64,000 nucleotides of DNA, from contig NZ_JAUZEE010000005.1 in assembly GCF_030705305.1 (NCBI RefSeq), forward strand, positions 248,001 through 312,000. The letters are read 5' to 3'. Below are positions 18,939-29,497 of the stretch, one piece after another. This DNA comes from Leptothrix discophora (GTDB taxonomy: Bacteria > Pseudomonadota > Gammaproteobacteria > Burkholderiales > Burkholderiaceae_C). The position numbers were made by a program, and so were the translations under genes. A model generated the notes under the pieces. That model was not told the origin of the DNA, did no database searches, and worked only from the letters and a program-made list of their open reading frames with translations. Numbering within the stretch: the first letter of the stretch is position 1; each line of letters starts with the position of its first letter.

Positions 18939-19994
18939 TCAGGCCGGCGAGCGCTGTTCGTCGTCCGGCAGCGGCATCGGGTAGGTCGACGGCGGCGGTG
19001 CCGGGGCCGGTGCCGGTTCCAGCGGCAGGCCGTGGCCCAGCGGTCGGGCGGCGGCGTGGGCGTCGCCCTGGCGGGTCGACGGCGCGCTCAGCATGTGGGC
19101 GCCGACCAGGTGCAGTGCGCGCGGCAGCACCCGCACGCTGAAACGGGTGGTGGCGGGCTGCGGTTCGCCGTCGATCGAGATCGGCATCGGCTCGGCCGCG
19201 TCGACCAGCAGCTTGCGGGTGTTGTGCAGGCTGACCTGCGGCGGGTGGACGTGGCGGCCCTGGCGCATGCGCCACAGCACGGCCGGGCCGGCATCGGCCA
19301 GCACCAGGGTGTCGAGCCGGTGGTCGTCCAGCCGCGCGTGCGGTGCCTGCGGCAGGCCGCCGAGCGCGCCTTCGGCATTGCAGACCGACACCGACCAGGC
19401 CGTGCCGTCGTGTTCGAGCTGGCCGTTGACCCAGATCTTCAGCGCCTGCGATTGGCTCGCGGCGCGGGCGGCCAGGCCGCTCCAGAGCTGTCGCACCGGC
19501 AGCGGCCACCAGCGCGGCAGCGCGCTGGCGCGGGCGTCCTGGCGCGCGGCCAGGCCGGCGCCCAGGCGGCCGACGAAGTGGCGCGTGTCGGTGTCCGTCT
19601 CGTACTGGCCCAGGTCGACCGCGGCGGTCGGCGCGTAGAGCGCGTAGGGCAGGGCCTCGCGCCAGGTCAGGCCGGCCACGCCGAGCGCGCGGGCGATGTC
19701 GTTGTGACGGCCGGCCGCGATCAGCCCGACGCGGTGGCCGCAGCGCATCAGCGCGGGCAGCATGCGCTGCAACGTGCCGTCGCCGCCGACCAGCACGACG
19801 CGGGTCCGCACCGCCAGGATGGCCAGCGTGGCCAGTGCGGCATCGGGGCTGTCGGGCACCAGCAGCGCGACACCGGGCGCGTGGCGCGCCAGCCAGGCCT
19901 CGATGGGCCGGCGCAGCGCCAGCGCACGGCCGCCATCGGCATGGCGGTTGAGCATCACGACGCCCGCAGGCTGGCTCGACGGAGGGAAGGGCAT
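18939..19994 (-). CDS. Diacylglycerol kinase catalytic-domain protein (YegS-like lipid kinase)
   Basis: 351 residues. The nucleotide-binding signature [12 protein letters not shown] lies at about residues 67-78, after an N-terminal MLNRHADGG that corresponds to the NP.SG region of this family. [16 protein letters not shown] corresponds to the usual GTxNDFA block, with RHND in place of GTGND, a mild departure. A beta-sandwich C-terminal domain follows, then a Pro/Ala tail. Family members phosphorylate diacylglycerol or related lipids; the substrate here cannot be read. It is convergent with the ABC operon, with only 16 bp between the stop codons. Confidence 0.78.
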   Translation of the reverse strand: MPFPPSSQPAGVVMLNRHADGGRALALRRPIEAWLARHAPGVALLVPDSPDAALATLAILAVRTRVVLVGGDGTLQRMLPALMRCGHRVGLIAAGRHNDIARALGVAGLTWREALPYALYAPTAAVDLGQYETDTDTRHFVGRLGAGLAARQDARASALPRWWPLPVRQLWSGLAARAASQSQALKIWVNGQLEHDGTAWSVSVCNAEGALGGLPQAPHARLDDHRLDTLVLADAGPAVLWRMRQGRHVHPPQVSLHNTRKLLVDAAEPMPISIDGEPQPATTRFSVRVLPRALHLVGAHMLSAPSTRQGDAHAAARPLGHGLPLEPAPAPAPPPSTYPMPLPDDEQRSPA

Positions 19995-20031
19995 CGGCAG
20001 GCGCGGGCTCGTGCGGCGGGCGGGTCCGGAC

Positions 20032-20880
20032 TCAGTAGGTGTAGACGCCGCGCCCGGTCTTGCGGCCCAGCCAGCCGGCCGCGACCATCTCCTTGAGCAG
20101 CGGCGCGGGGCGGTACTTGCCGTCGTTGTATTCGGCCATGTAGACGTTCATCACGGCCAGGCAGACGTCCAGCCCGATCATGTCGGCCAGCGCCAGCGGG
20201 CCGATCGGCTGGTTGGTGCCGAGCTTCATGCCCGCGTCGATGTCCTCGGCGGTGGCGATGCCCTCGGCCAGCACGAAGAAGGCCTCGTTGATCATCGGCA
20301 CCAGGATGCGGTTGACGACGAAGCCCGGCGCGTTCTTCACCGTGATCGGCGTCTTGCCCAGGCGCTCGGCCAGGTCCTTGACGGCGGCGTGCGTGGCATC
20401 GCTGGTCTGCAGGCCGCGGATGATCTCGACCAGCGCCATCAGCGGCACCGGGTTGAAGAAGTGCATGCCGATGAAGCGGTCGGCGCGCTGCGTCGCGGCG
20501 GCCAGCTTGGTGATCGAGATCGAGCTGGTGTTGCTCGCCACGATCACCTCCGGTGCCAGCAGGCCGTCGAGCTGCTGCAGGATCTTGACCTTCAGCGCCT
20601 CGTTCTCGGTCGCGGCCTCGACGACGATCTGCGCGCCGCTCAGCGCGGCATGCTCGGTGGAGGTCTGGATCAGCGCCAGCGCCGCATCCTTCTGCGCGGC
20701 GGTCAGCTTGTCCTTCTTGATCAGGCGGTCCAGGCTGCCGGCAACGGTGGCGACGCCCTTGGCCAGCGCGGCCTCGGCCACGTCGATCATGACCACGTTC
20801 AGGCCGGCCACCGCGCAGGCTTGCGCGATGCCGTTGCCCATCGTGCCGGCGCCGATGATGCCGACGGTCTGGATGCTCAT
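20032..20880 (-). CDS. 3-hydroxybutyryl-CoA dehydrogenase
   Basis: 282 residues, the usual length. The NAD-binding motif is [18 protein letters not shown]. The 3HCDH signature is [17 protein letters not shown], with the catalytic His at ~140 and Glu at the end of that block. SNTSS and [18 protein letters not shown] are also present. It interconverts acetoacetyl-CoA or longer 3-oxoacyl-CoA with the 3-hydroxy form using NAD(P)H. It could serve butyrate/PHB metabolism or the beta-oxidation steps of phenylacetate breakdown (PaaH role), whose other genes lie at 42-49 kb. It stands alone, divergent from valS. Confidence 0.93.
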   Translation of the reverse strand: MSIQTVGIIGAGTMGNGIAQACAVAGLNVVMIDVAEAALAKGVATVAGSLDRLIKKDKLTAAQKDAALALIQTSTEHAALSGAQIVVEAATENEALKVKILQQLDGLLAPEVIVASNTSSISITKLAAATQRADRFIGMHFFNPVPLMALVEIIRGLQTSDATHAAVKDLAERLGKTPITVKNAPGFVVNRILVPMINEAFFVLAEGIATAEDIDAGMKLGTNQPIGPLALADMIGLDVCLAVMNVYMAEYNDGKYRPAPLLKEMVAAGWLGRKTGRGVYTY

Positions 20881-21105
20881 GGGAATGCTCCGGATCAGGG
20901 GGAAAGGCAGGTCGGACACGGGGCACGGCGGCACCCGCATCCAGGGGTGCGGCGCATTCTGCCGTCGCGACATGGCCGGCGTGGCGGTCCGGCGGTGCCG
21001 CACTCCATAAAATCCGCCCCTCCGATCCCGCAGCCCGGCCGCGAGTGTGGCGACCCCACCACTCGGAACCCCTCGCCGCAGCCGCGCAGCCACCCCAGAA
21101 GAGCC

Positions 21106-23967
21106 ATGAGCGACGCCCTGACCAAATCCTTTGAACCCGCCCCGATCGAAGCCAAGTGGGGCCCGGCCTGGGAGGCCAGCGGCGCCTACGTCCCGACGCT
21201 CGACGCCTCGCGGCCGAGCTTCTCGATCCAGCTGCCGCCGCCCAACGTGACCGGCACGCTGCACATGGGCCACGCGTTCAACCAGACCATCATGGACGCG
21301 CTGACCCGCTACCACCGCATGCGCGGCCACAACACGCTGTGGGTGCCGGGCACCGACCATGCCGGCATCGCCACGCAGATCGTGGTGGAGCGCCAACTGC
21401 AGGGCCAGGGCATCAGCCGGCATGACCTGGGCCGCAAGAACTTCGTCGCCCGGGTCTGGGAATGGAAGGAGCAGAGCGGCTCGACCATCACCCGCCAGAT
21501 GCGCCGCATGGGCGACAGCGTGAGCTGGGCGCACGAGTACTTCACGATGGACGAGAAGCTCTCGAAGGTCGTGACCGAGACCTTCGTGCGCCTGCACGAG
21601 GAAGGCCTGATCTACCGCGGCAAGCGGCTGGTCAGCTGGGACCCGATCCTGAAGTCCGCCGTCTCCGACCTGGAGGTCGAGAGCGAGGAGGAGGACGGCT
21701 CGCTCTGGCACATCCGCTACCCGGTTGACGGCTCGGATGCATCGCTGGTCGTGGCCACCACCCGGCCCGAGACGATGCTCGGCGACACGGCGGTGATGGT
21801 CCATCCGGAGGACGAACGCTACGCCCACCTGATCGGCCGCAGCGTGCGCCTGCCCATCACCGGCCGCCTCGTGCCGGTGATCGCCGACGACTACGTCGAC
21901 CGCGCCTTCGGCACCGGCGTGGTCAAGGTCACGCCCGCGCACGACACCAACGACTACCAGGTTGGCCTGCGCCATGGCCTGCCGATGATCACGATCTTCA
22001 CGCTCGACGCGAAGGTGGTCGACACGCTCGACGAGATCCCCGCCGCCTACCGCGGGCTGGACCGCTTCGTCGCCCGCAAGCAGATCGTCGCGCAGCTGGA
22101 GGCCGACGGCCTGCTGGTCGAGGTCAGGAAGCACAAGCTGATGGTGCCGCGCTGCGCCCGCACCGGCCAGATCATCGAGCCGATGCTGACCGACCAGTGG
22201 TTCGTCGCGATGAGCAAGCCGGGCCACAACGGCCAGTCGATCGCGCAGGAGGCGATCGAGGCGGTCGCCTCCGGCGACGTGCGCTTCGTGCCCGAGAACT
22301 GGGTCAACACCTACAACCAGTGGATGAAGAACATCCAGGACTGGTGCATCAGCCGCCAGCTCTGGTGGGGTCACCAGATCCCCGCCTGGTACGGCAGCGG
22401 CGGCGAGCTGTTCGTCGCCCGCAGCGAGGCCGAGGCGCGCGCCAAGGCCGATGCGGCCGGCTACGTCGGCGAGCTGGTGCGCGACGAGGACGTGCTCGAC
22501 ACCTGGTACTCGTCCGCGCTGGTGCCCTTCAGCACGCTGGGCTGGCCCGAGCAGACGATCGAGCAGGACCTGTTCCTGCCCAGCAGCGTGCTGGTGACCG
22601 GCTACGACATCATCTTCTTCTGGGTCGCCCGGATGATCATGATGACCAAGCACTTCACCGGCCGCGTGCCCTTCCGCGACGTCTACATCCACGGCCTGGT
22701 GCTCGACGCGCAGGGCAAGAAGATGAGCAAGTCCGAAGGCAACGTGCTCGACCCGGTCGACCTGATCGACGGCATCGCCCTGCCCGAGCTGCTGGACAAG
22801 CGCACCCAGGGCCTGCGCAAGCCGGAGACCGCGCCCAAGGTCCGCAAGGCGACCGAGAAGGAGTTCCCCGACGGCATCCCGGCCTACGGCGCCGACGCGC
22901 TGCGCTTCACCTTCGCGGCCATGGCCAGCCTGGGCCGCAGCGTCAACTTCGACAGCAAGCGCTGCGAGGGCTACCGGAACTTCTGCAACAAGCTCTGGAA
23001 CGCCACCCGCTTCGTGCTGATGAACACCGAGGGCGAGGACTGCGGCCTGATGCCGCACACCAAGGCCGAATGCGCGGTCGGCGGCGCGGCCCACGGCTAC
23101 ATGCGCTTCAGCGCGGCCGACCGCTGGATCAGCAGCGAGATCCAGCGCGTCGAGCAGGCGGTCGAGCAGGGCTATGCCGACTACCGGCTGGACAACGTCG
23201 CCAACGCCATCTACCAGTTCGTCTGGGACGAGTACTGCGACTGGTACCTGGAGATCGCCAAGGTCCAGCTCGCCGAGGCCAAGGCCGCCGGCGACGAGGC
23301 CAGCGCGCGCGCCACGCGCCGCACGCTGATCCGCGTGCTGGAGACCATCCTGCGCCTGCTGCACCCGATCACGCCCTTCATCACCGCCGAGCTGTGGGAG
23401 GTGGTCGCGCCGGTGGCCGGCCGCAAGGCGCCGGGCTCGACCGACGGCATCGTCACCGCCGCCTACCCGAAGGCCGAGCCGGACCGCATCGACGCGGCCG
23501 CCGACGCCTGGGTGGCCCAGCTCAAGAGCCTGGTCGGCGCCTGCCGCGCGCTGCGCGGCGAGATGGGCCTGTCGCCGGCCGAACGCGTGCCGCTGATGAC
23601 GCTGGGCGACGCCGCCTTCATCGACGTGGCCGCGCCGGTGCTCAAGGCGCTGGCCAAGGTCAGCGAGGTGCAGCGCTTCGACGACGAGGCCGCCTACGCC
23701 GCCGCCACCCAGATGGCGCCGGTGCTGGTGCAGGGCGAGGTGCGCCTGGCGCTGAAGGTCGAGATCGACGTGGCCGCCGAGCGCGAGCGCCTGGGCAAGG
23801 AAATCGCCCGCCTGAGCGGCGAGATCGCCAAGGCCGAGGCCAAGCTGGGCAACGAGAGCTTCGTCGCGCGCGCCCCGGCCGCCGTGGTGGCGCAGGAGCG
23901 TCAGCGCATGGCCGACTTCGGCGCGACCCTGGTCAAGCTGCGAGACCAGCTGACGCGTCTGGCCTGA
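21106..23967 (+). CDS. valS: Valyl-tRNA synthetase
   Basis: 953 residues, class I aminoacyl-tRNA synthetase of the Ile/Leu/Val group. It attaches valine to tRNA-Val. Visible landmarks are the HIGH-type motif [15 protein letters not shown] (~44-58), the editing domain with [13 protein letters not shown], the KMSKS loop [10 protein letters not shown], the [17 protein letters not shown] region, and a C-terminal coiled-coil (residues ~885-950) rich in Glu/Lys/Arg that is characteristic of ValRS. The ATG at 21106 gives the family N-terminus. The 3' end overlaps the convergent dehydrogenase-like gene by 35 bp. Confidence 0.98.
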   Translation: MSDALTKSFEPAPIEAKWGPAWEASGAYVPTLDASRPSFSIQLPPPNVTGTLHMGHAFNQTIMDALTRYHRMRGHNTLWVPGTDHAGIATQIVVERQLQGQGISRHDLGRKNFVARVWEWKEQSGSTITRQMRRMGDSVSWAHEYFTMDEKLSKVVTETFVRLHEEGLIYRGKRLVSWDPILKSAVSDLEVESEEEDGSLWHIRYPVDGSDASLVVATTRPETMLGDTAVMVHPEDERYAHLIGRSVRLPITGRLVPVIADDYVDRAFGTGVVKVTPAHDTNDYQVGLRHGLPMITIFTLDAKVVDTLDEIPAAYRGLDRFVARKQIVAQLEADGLLVEVRKHKLMVPRCARTGQIIEPMLTDQWFVAMSKPGHNGQSIAQEAIEAVASGDVRFVPENWVNTYNQWMKNIQDWCISRQLWWGHQIPAWYGSGGELFVARSEAEARAKADAAGYVGELVRDEDVLDTWYSSALVPFSTLGWPEQTIEQDLFLPSSVLVTGYDIIFFWVARMIMMTKHFTGRVPFRDVYIHGLVLDAQGKKMSKSEGNVLDPVDLIDGIALPELLDKRTQGLRKPETAPKVRKATEKEFPDGIPAYGADALRFTFAAMASLGRSVNFDSKRCEGYRNFCNKLWNATRFVLMNTEGEDCGLMPHTKAECAVGGAAHGYMRFSAADRWISSEIQRVEQAVEQGYADYRLDNVANAIYQFVWDEYCDWYLEIAKVQLAEAKAAGDEASARATRRTLIRVLETILRLLHPITPFITAELWEVVAPVAGRKAPGSTDGIVTAAYPKAEPDRIDAAADAWVAQLKSLVGACRALRGEMGLSPAERVPLMTLGDAAFIDVAAPVLKALAKVSEVQRFDDEAAYAAATQMAPVLVQGEVRLALKVEIDVAAERERLGKEIARLSGEIAKAEAKLGNESFVARAPAAVVAQERQRMADFGATLVKLRDQLTRLA

Positions 23968-25078
23968 CGCGTCGCGGCGCGCCGCCCGGGTCCGGGCCGG
24001 GACCCGGTTCGGGCGCCTGCCCGCCGGTGCCCTGCAGGTGAGAGGGCATCGGCCGGTGGCCGTTCCCGTTCGTGTTCCCGTTCCCGTTCCCCGGCGTCGG
24101 CATGTGCCCGTTCACGCCGGCCGCCCGCTGGGCCGATTCGGCCGCCGCCGCCTGCCGCCGCGTGCCGGGGCGCGGTGCCTGCGGCGCCGTGCGCAGCACC
24201 TCGTCGACCTGCTTGGCGACGCCCCAGGCGCTGCGCACGCGGGCCTCGCGGGTGTAGGCCGCCAGGCGCGGCGTGGCCAGCAGGCCGCGCACGCCGTGCA
24301 GCGGCTGGCCGGGCTCCAGCGAGCTGGCGCCGATGTTGTCCATCCAGGCGGCGGTCAGCTGGCCGCCGGTCAGGGCCTGGGCCAGCACGTCCTCGTCGAA
24401 CAGCTCCAGCGGCGACACGCTCACCAGCACCTGGCCATGCTTGGCGAACGCGAGCGCCCGCTCGCCCAGCAGGCCGCGGTAGCGGCTGAAATAGCCCATC
24501 TGCACGCAGACCGCGTCGCAGCTCTCGAACAGCTCGCGCAGGCCCAGCGGCTGGATGCCCCAGCGCGGCCAGTTGCCGTCGCTGGCATGCAGCGACGGGT
24601 CGTAGCCGACCACCCGGGTGCCCAGCGGCTGGACCATCCGGGCGACGGTGCGCGCGGTCGCGTTCATGCCAATCAGGCCGACGGTGCTGGTGCCCAGCTC
24701 GCGGCCGGCGACCCGGCCCATCTCCTCGGGACTGGGTCGCAGCAGGGCCAGCAGGGCGCCGAGGATGAACTCGGCCTCGGCCGGCGCGGCCGCCTCGATG
24801 CAGCGCACCACCTCGACGCCGGCGCGGGTGCAGGCGCTCAGGTCGATGTTCTCGTGACCGCCGACGATGCGGCCGATCACCCGCAGCCGTGGCGACTGCG
24901 CCAGCACGCGCTGGTCGACCGACAGGTGCGGCGGCAGCAGCACGCCGCGGGCCTGCGACAGGGCATCCAGGAAGACCCGCCGGTCCTGTGCCAGGCGCGG
25001 CGCATAGAACAGCTCATGGCGGGCATCCAGCCACTGCAGGACCTCGGCTTCGAGCGGTTCGGCGATGAGCAGGTCCAT
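23933..25078 (-). CDS. Degenerate D-isomer-specific 2-hydroxyacid dehydrogenase homologue
   Basis: 381 residues aligned throughout with the D-2-hydroxyacid dehydrogenase family, but the key sites are altered. The cofactor motif GxGxxG reads GMNATA (137-142), keeping only the first Gly. By eye alignment the catalytic Arg of the NTARG block is Pro223, the catalytic Glu of the DVFE block is Gly250, and the catalytic His of TPHxA is Arg271 (ATPRLAAYT). The fold-defining parts ([32 protein letters not shown]) are well kept. The last ~75 residues are low complexity, with an Asn-Gly repeat block coded by a GTTCCC-type hexamer repeat at 24061-24093. The protein probably has a non-enzymatic or changed role. 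It is divergent from galU. Confidence 0.72.
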   Translation of the reverse strand: MDLLIAEPLEAEVLQWLDARHELFYAPRLAQDRRVFLDALSQARGVLLPPHLSVDQRVLAQSPRLRVIGRIVGGHENIDLSACTRAGVEVVRCIEAAAPAEAEFILGALLALLRPSPEEMGRVAGRELGTSTVGLIGMNATARTVARMVQPLGTRVVGYDPSLHASDGNWPRWGIQPLGLRELFESCDAVCVQMGYFSRYRGLLGERALAFAKHGQVLVSVSPLELFDEDVLAQALTGGQLTAAWMDNIGASSLEPGQPLHGVRGLLATPRLAAYTREARVRSAWGVAKQVDEVLRTAPQAPRPGTRRQAAAAESAQRAAGVNGHMPTPGNGNGNTNGNGHRPMPSHLQGTGGQAPEPGPGPDPGGAPRRVRPDASAGLAA

Positions 25079-25284
25079 GCGGGGGCGCGGGCGGTCTGGG
25101 CACTATTTGGAGTCTCTCGATGGTAGGGAGAGGGGCGCCCCGGACGTCCCCCTCGAACAGGGGCCAAGCGGTCATGTCTGCGTGCCAGAATGAATCCGTT
25201 TGTCCAGTTCCAGACCACCCGGATGTGGCACCCAGGCCTTCCGCGATCCCTCCAGCACCATCCATGAACACCCTCAGGCAGGAC

Positions 25285-26151
25285 ATGAAAGTCAACAAGG
25301 CAATCTTTCCCGTGGCCGGTCTCGGCACCCGTTTCCTGCCGGCCACCAAGGCCCAGCCCAAGGAAATGCTGCCGGTGGTCGACAAGCCGCTGATCCAGTA
25401 CGCGGTCGAGGAAGCCTATGCGGCCGGGGTGCGGGAGATGATCTTCGTGACCGGCCGCCACAAGCGCCCGATCGAGGACCACTTCGACATGACCTTCGAG
25501 CTGGAGGTGGCGCTGGAGCAGGCCAACAAGCTGGAGCTGCTGGAGGTCGTGCGCAGCGTCAAGCCCAAGGACATGGAATGCATCTACGTGCGCCAGGCTC
25601 AGGCGCTGGGCCTGGGCCACGCCGTGCTGTGCGGCCAGCGCCTGGTCGGCAACGAGCCCTTCGCGGTGCTGCTGGCCGATGACCTGATGATCGGCCAGCC
25701 GCCGGTGCTGTCGCAGATGGTCGAGCAGTTCAACGAGTGGCGCGCCTCGATCCTGGCCGTGCAGGAAGTGCCGGCCGAGCACACCAAGCGCTACGGCATC
25801 GTCGCCGGCACGCTGGTCAACGACCGGCTGATGGACGTCACCAAGATCGTCGAGAAGCCGGCTCCCGAGGTCGCACCATCGCGCTGGGGCGTGGCCGGTC
25901 GCTACATCCTCACGCCGGGCGTCTTCCACGAGATCGCCACCCAGCCGCGCGGCGTGGGCGGCGAGATCCAGCTGACCGACGGCATCGCCGCGCTGCTGCG
26001 CCGCGAGAAGGTCTTCGCCTACCGCTACGAGGGCAAGCGCTACGACTGCGGCAGCAAGGAGGGCTTCCTGCAGGCCAACGTCGAGCTGGCGCTGGACCAC
26101 CCCGAGGTCGGCGAGAGCTTCCGGGCCTTCCTGCGGGACCTCAAGGTGTGA
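25285..26151 (+). CDS. galU: UTP-glucose-1-phosphate uridylyltransferase
   Basis: 288 residues. The nucleotidyltransferase signature [16 protein letters not shown] and [19 protein letters not shown] are at the N-terminus. VLLADDLM carries the metal-binding Asp, and TKIVEKP and [10 protein letters not shown] are further family blocks. It makes UDP-glucose from UTP and glucose-1-phosphate for envelope polysaccharides. I prefer the ATG at 25285 ([12 protein letters not shown], with AGGCAGG just upstream) over the in-frame ATG at 25264, which has no ribosome binding site; the difference is 7 residues. Confidence 0.95.
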   Translation: MKVNKAIFPVAGLGTRFLPATKAQPKEMLPVVDKPLIQYAVEEAYAAGVREMIFVTGRHKRPIEDHFDMTFELEVALEQANKLELLEVVRSVKPKDMECIYVRQAQALGLGHAVLCGQRLVGNEPFAVLLADDLMIGQPPVLSQMVEQFNEWRASILAVQEVPAEHTKRYGIVAGTLVNDRLMDVTKIVEKPAPEVAPSRWGVAGRYILTPGVFHEIATQPRGVGGEIQLTDGIAALLRREKVFAYRYEGKRYDCGSKEGFLQANVELALDHPEVGESFRAFLRDLKV

Positions 26152-26239
26152 GTTGAGCCCCTCGTCCGACGGGTACGTCGGCCGATCCCCCAAGGGATGT
26201 CCGAGCTACCGGGCGGGCAGCGGGCGGCCCTGAATGCAG

Positions 26240-26267
26240 GAAGCCCACGCAGCGATGCGTGGGCTTC
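26240..26267. terminator. Terminator hairpin between galU and the TusA-like gene
   Basis: A perfect 11-bp stem (GAAGCCCACGC / GCGTGGGCTTC) with a 6-nt loop lies between two convergent genes. The plus side is followed by a weakly T-containing GTCGTTTC. It probably serves both directions. A variant of the dispersed G/C-rich repeat lies just upstream (26165-26215). Confidence 0.6.
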
Positions 26268-26292
26268 GTCGTTTCTGGTGGCCGGAGCGGGT

Positions 26293-26523
26293 TCAGCGGT
26301 GCCGCAGCACGTGCAGGAACTCGTTGTTGGGCAGGTTCTCCTGCTCGATCAGCAGGTGGCCGGTCTGGCGCGCGAAGGCCTGGAAGTCGCGCACCGAGCC
26401 GGGGTCGGTGGACAGCACCCGCAGCGTTTCACCGGCGGCCATGTCGGCCAGCGCCTTCTTGGTCTTCAGGATGGGCAGCGGGCAGGTCAGACCGCGCGTG
26501 TCGAGTTCCTTGTGGGCATCCAT
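26293..26523 (-). CDS. TusA/SirA-family sulfur carrier protein
   Basis: 76 residues. The signature LDTRGLTCPLPILKTKKAL contains the conserved CPxP cysteine that carries persulfide in sulfur-relay proteins. DPGSVRDFQAFARQTGH is the second family block. Roles include tRNA thiolation and sulfur trafficking. The start at 26523 is set by AAGGAG with a 6-nt spacer; an ATG two codons upstream would sit directly on the ribosome binding site. It is a monocistronic gene, convergent with galU. Confidence 0.9.
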   Translation of the reverse strand: MDAHKELDTRGLTCPLPILKTKKALADMAAGETLRVLSTDPGSVRDFQAFARQTGHLLIEQENLPNNEFLHVLRHR

Positions 26524-26628
26524 CAGCATCTCCTTATGCATGGATTCTAGCCAGACACCCACGCCGGTCCGCGTCGACCGGCATCACCGGGCCCCTGGGT
26601 TTTCTCGCGTGACGGATGCTGGCTGCTG

Positions 26629-26642
26629 ACTAACATGTCAGT
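26629..26642. promoter_or_regulatory. 14-bp palindromic operator upstream of the GntR cluster
   Basis: ACTAACATGTCAGT is a palindrome with a single mismatched pair, centred 81 bp before the GntR start codon. GntR/FadR-type regulators bind short dyads of this kind, so autoregulation and control of the downstream aldolase-TRAP-kinase genes is likely. The binding protein assignment is inference from position. Confidence 0.55.
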
Positions 26643-26716
26643 GTGCTTCCAGTTCTTCCTGCCTCTTCCCACCGCATGCACGTGCCCCGCAGGCTCAGGC
26701 CGGGCAAGGGGCTGGC

Positions 26717-27436
26717 ATGAGCTCCCTGCGAGAGCGGGCCTACGAGAATTTCCAGCAGCAGATCGTCGAGGCCCACATCCGCCCCGGCCAGTTCGTGTCG
26801 CAGCGTGAACTGATGCAGCTGCTGGACATGCCGCTGGGTGCCGTGCGCGAGCTGATCCCGAGGCTGGAGGCCGAAGGCCTGCTGCGCACCGTGCCGCAAC
26901 GCGGGCTGCAGATCGTGCAGGCGGACATCACGCTGGTGAACAACGCCTTCGGCCTGCGCCGGCTGATCGAGCTGGAGGCCGCGCGGCGCTACGTCGAGAC
27001 CGTCTCCGGTACCGAGCTGGATGCGGTCGAGGCGGCCCACCGCGCCATCGTCGAACGCGCCCGCAGCGGGCCGATCGACGATGCGCTGCTCAACGACGCC
27101 ACCGCCGTCGACTGGGGCCTGCACGACCGCATGGTCGATGCGCTCGGCAACGCGCTGGTCTCGCAGACCTACCGCATCAACAGCCTGCGGGTGCGGCTGA
27201 TCCGGCTCGAAGGCTCGCTGCTGTCGGCCGATGCGCTGCTCCCGGCGATGGAGGAGCACCTCTGGTTCCTGACCGCGCTGCGGCGCCGCGATGCCCCCGC
27301 CGTGCTGGCGCGGCTGGGCCACCACATCGACAGCGCGCATCGCCGCGTGCTGGGGCTGGCGCGGCCACCGCTGCCGGCCGAGCCTGGCGAAGCACAGACC
27401 GCGAACGACGCGAACGACGCGAACCCAACGACCTGA
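26717..27436 (+). CDS. GntR-family transcriptional regulator (FadR subfamily, FCD domain)
   Basis: 239 residues. An N-terminal winged helix (FVSQRELMQLLDMPLGAVRELIPRLEAEGLL) is followed by RTVPQRGLQI and an all-helical FCD ligand domain with LRRLIELEAARR and His residues at DRMVDALGN and MEEHLWFLTAL that may bind metal. The C-terminal tail ends in a repeated ANDAND from a 9-bp repeat. It is the first gene of a five-member catabolic cluster and lies 13 bp before the aldolase, so it probably senses the cluster's substrate. Confidence 0.9.
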   Translation: MSSLRERAYENFQQQIVEAHIRPGQFVSQRELMQLLDMPLGAVRELIPRLEAEGLLRTVPQRGLQIVQADITLVNNAFGLRRLIELEAARRYVETVSGTELDAVEAAHRAIVERARSGPIDDALLNDATAVDWGLHDRMVDALGNALVSQTYRINSLRVRLIRLEGSLLSADALLPAMEEHLWFLTALRRRDAPAVLARLGHHIDSAHRRVLGLARPPLPAEPGEAQTANDANDANPTT

Positions 27437-27449
27437 AGGAAGTCCCGCC

Positions 27450-28397
27450 ATGAGCCCCCATCCCATCGACCGCCTGCCCGGCATCTGGCCCGCGATGCTG
27501 ACGCCGCTGCGCGCCGACGGCACGATCGACCTTGAACGCTTTGCCGCCCATGGCCGCGCGCTGCTGGCCTCCGGCTGCGGCGGCCTGACGCCCTTCGGGA
27601 CGACCGGCGAAGGGCCTTCCTTCAGCGTGGCCGAGCGCATCGCCGCGGTCGACGCGCTGGTCGCCGGCGGCATCCCGGCCGAGCGGCTGCTGGTCTCGAC
27701 CAGCGCGTGCGCGCTGACCGACCTGATCGATCTGACCGTGCACGCTACCCGCATCGGCGCCTGGGGCACGATGCTGATGCCGCCCTTCTTCTTCAAGGGC
27801 ATGTCCGATGCCGGCGTGGTGGCCGTCTACGATCAGGTCATCGCCGCCGCCCGCGCGGCCCATGCCGAGCAGGCACGGACCCAGCCGTTGCGCCTGATGC
27901 TCTATCACATCCCCCAGGTCGCCGGCATCGGCCTGACCCACGGCGTGATCGGCACGCTGCTGGCGCGGCATGCCGACCTCATCGTCGGCGTCAAGGACAG
28001 CCAGTGCCAGCTGGCTCATTCGCTGAGCCTGCTGGAAGCCTTCGGTCCGGCGCTGATGGTGCACGTCGGCAACGAACCCGACCTGCCCGAGCTGGGCCGG
28101 CGCGGCAGCACCGGCGCGGTCAGCGGCCTGGCCAACTTCATCCCGCGCACGGTCCAGCGCCTGGTCGGCCAGCCCGATGCGCCGACCACGCCGGACGACC
28201 TCGCCTTCGTCCAGGCCCTGCTGGGCGCCCTTGGCGGCTATGCGCTGGTGCCGGCCTTCAAGGGCATCCTGGCGCTGCGCGAACACGACCTCGGCTGGCT
28301 GCCGGTGCGCGCGCCGCTGCAGGCGCTGACGCCCGAGGACCTGCCGAAGCTGCAGGCCGCGCTGGCCGCCGTCGGCCATCCGCAGCGACCCGATTGA
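27450..28397 (+). CDS. Dihydrodipicolinate synthase / N-acetylneuraminate lyase family aldolase
   Basis: 315 residues, class I pyruvate-type aldolase. Family landmarks are PFGTTGEGPSF (46-58), the catalytic tyrosine in LYHIP (Tyr152) and the Schiff-base lysine in GVKDSQ (Lys182). Members condense or cleave pyruvate with an aldehyde. A role in lysine synthesis is unlikely because the gene sits with a TRAP transporter, a sugar-type kinase and a GntR regulator. Cleavage of an imported 2-oxo acid or a keto-deoxy sugar acid is more likely. The start at 27450 has AAGGAAG upstream. Confidence 0.82.
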   Translation: MSPHPIDRLPGIWPAMLTPLRADGTIDLERFAAHGRALLASGCGGLTPFGTTGEGPSFSVAERIAAVDALVAGGIPAERLLVSTSACALTDLIDLTVHATRIGAWGTMLMPPFFFKGMSDAGVVAVYDQVIAAARAAHAEQARTQPLRLMLYHIPQVAGIGLTHGVIGTLLARHADLIVGVKDSQCQLAHSLSLLEAFGPALMVHVGNEPDLPELGRRGSTGAVSGLANFIPRTVQRLVGQPDAPTTPDDLAFVQALLGALGGYALVPAFKGILALREHDLGWLPVRAPLQALTPEDLPKLQAALAAVGHPQRPD

Positions 28398-28459
28398 CGG
28401 CCCTGCGCAGGCCCACGACAAAGCGCACCTGACGACCCGTTCCACCGAGGAGACACACC

Positions 28460-29482
28460 ATGAAGAAGACCGCCCTGCTGCGCTGCCGCAGCTTCCAGAC
28501 CCTCGCCGCCGCCGCCGCGCTGGTCGGCCTGGGTGCGCTGATCAGCCCGCTGGCACAGGCCCAGTCCAAGGTGCTGCTGCGCATCTCGACGCCGGCCGTG
28601 CCGGACGACTGGCACGGCAAGATGTGGACGGTCTTCAAGGACGCGCTCGACAAGAGCGCGCCGGGCGAGTTCGACGTCCAGATCAACCTCAACGCGACGC
28701 TGTTCAAGCAGGGCACCGAGCCGGCCGCGATGGCGCGCGGCAACCTGGAGCTGTCGTCGATCTCGGCCTTCGACATCGCCAAGCAGGTGCCGGAGTTCAG
28801 CCTCTTCACCGCCGGCTACGTGATCCGCGATCCGCAGCACCAGGCCAAGGTCTTCGCCGGCCCGGTCGGCCAGGAGATGTTCAAGCTGGCGACCGAGAAG
28901 ATGGACGTCACGCTGCTGACCCCCATCTACCTCGGCACCCGCCAGGTCAACCTGCGCGACGTGCGCGACGTCAAGACGCCGGCCGACCTCAAGGGCGTCA
29001 AGCTGCGCATGCCCGGCAGCAAGGAATGGCTGTTCCTCGGCGAGGCGCTCGGGGCGACCGCCACGCCGCTGGCCTTCGGCGAGGTCTACCTGGGCCTGAA
29101 GACCGGCACCATCGACGGCCAGGACAACCCGCTGCCGACCGTGCGCGCGGCCAAGTTCTACGAGGTCACCAAGCAGCTGGTGATGACCAACCACCTGGTC
29201 GACGGCATCTTCATCGCCATCTCCGACAAGGCCTGGAAGGCGATGACGCCGGCCCAGCAGCAGAAGGTTCAGGCGGCGGCCAACGCGGCCGCGGCCTACA
29301 ACAACGAGAACCGCATCAAGGAAGAGGCCGCCATCGTCGACTTCTTCAAGCAGCAGGGCCTGAGCGTGACCACGCCCGATGTCGAGGCCTTCCGCCGCCA
29401 CGTCCAGCAGGCCTATGCCGGCAGCGACATGGCCAAGACCTGGCCCAAGGGCATGCTCGAGCGCATCAACGCGACCAAGTAA
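28460..29482 (+). CDS. TRAP transporter periplasmic binding protein (DctP family)
   Basis: 340 residues with a signal peptide (MKKTALLRCRSF, hydrophobic AAAAALVGLGALISPLAQA). The family blocks are LKGVKLRMPGSKEWLFLGEALG, with the Arg that clamps a substrate carboxylate, and DGQDNPLPTVRAAKFYEVTK. It binds a carboxylate- or sugar-acid-type substrate in the periplasm and hands it to the DctQM membrane part encoded next. AGGAGA ribosome binding site upstream. Confidence 0.92.
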   Translation: MKKTALLRCRSFQTLAAAAALVGLGALISPLAQAQSKVLLRISTPAVPDDWHGKMWTVFKDALDKSAPGEFDVQINLNATLFKQGTEPAAMARGNLELSSISAFDIAKQVPEFSLFTAGYVIRDPQHQAKVFAGPVGQEMFKLATEKMDVTLLTPIYLGTRQVNLRDVRDVKTPADLKGVKLRMPGSKEWLFLGEALGATATPLAFGEVYLGLKTGTIDGQDNPLPTVRAAKFYEVTKQLVMTNHLVDGIFIAISDKAWKAMTPAQQQKVQAAANAAAAYNNENRIKEEAAIVDFFKQQGLSVTTPDVEAFRRHVQQAYAGSDMAKTWPKGMLERINATK

Positions 29483-29497
29483 GCCGGACGGCCCGCG

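Noticed and set aside
23933-23967. Misassembly at the valS/dehydrogenase overlap
   Set aside because: A 35-bp convergent 3' overlap is compatible with both proteins; valS ends with its usual coiled coil and the other protein's tail is low complexity anyway.
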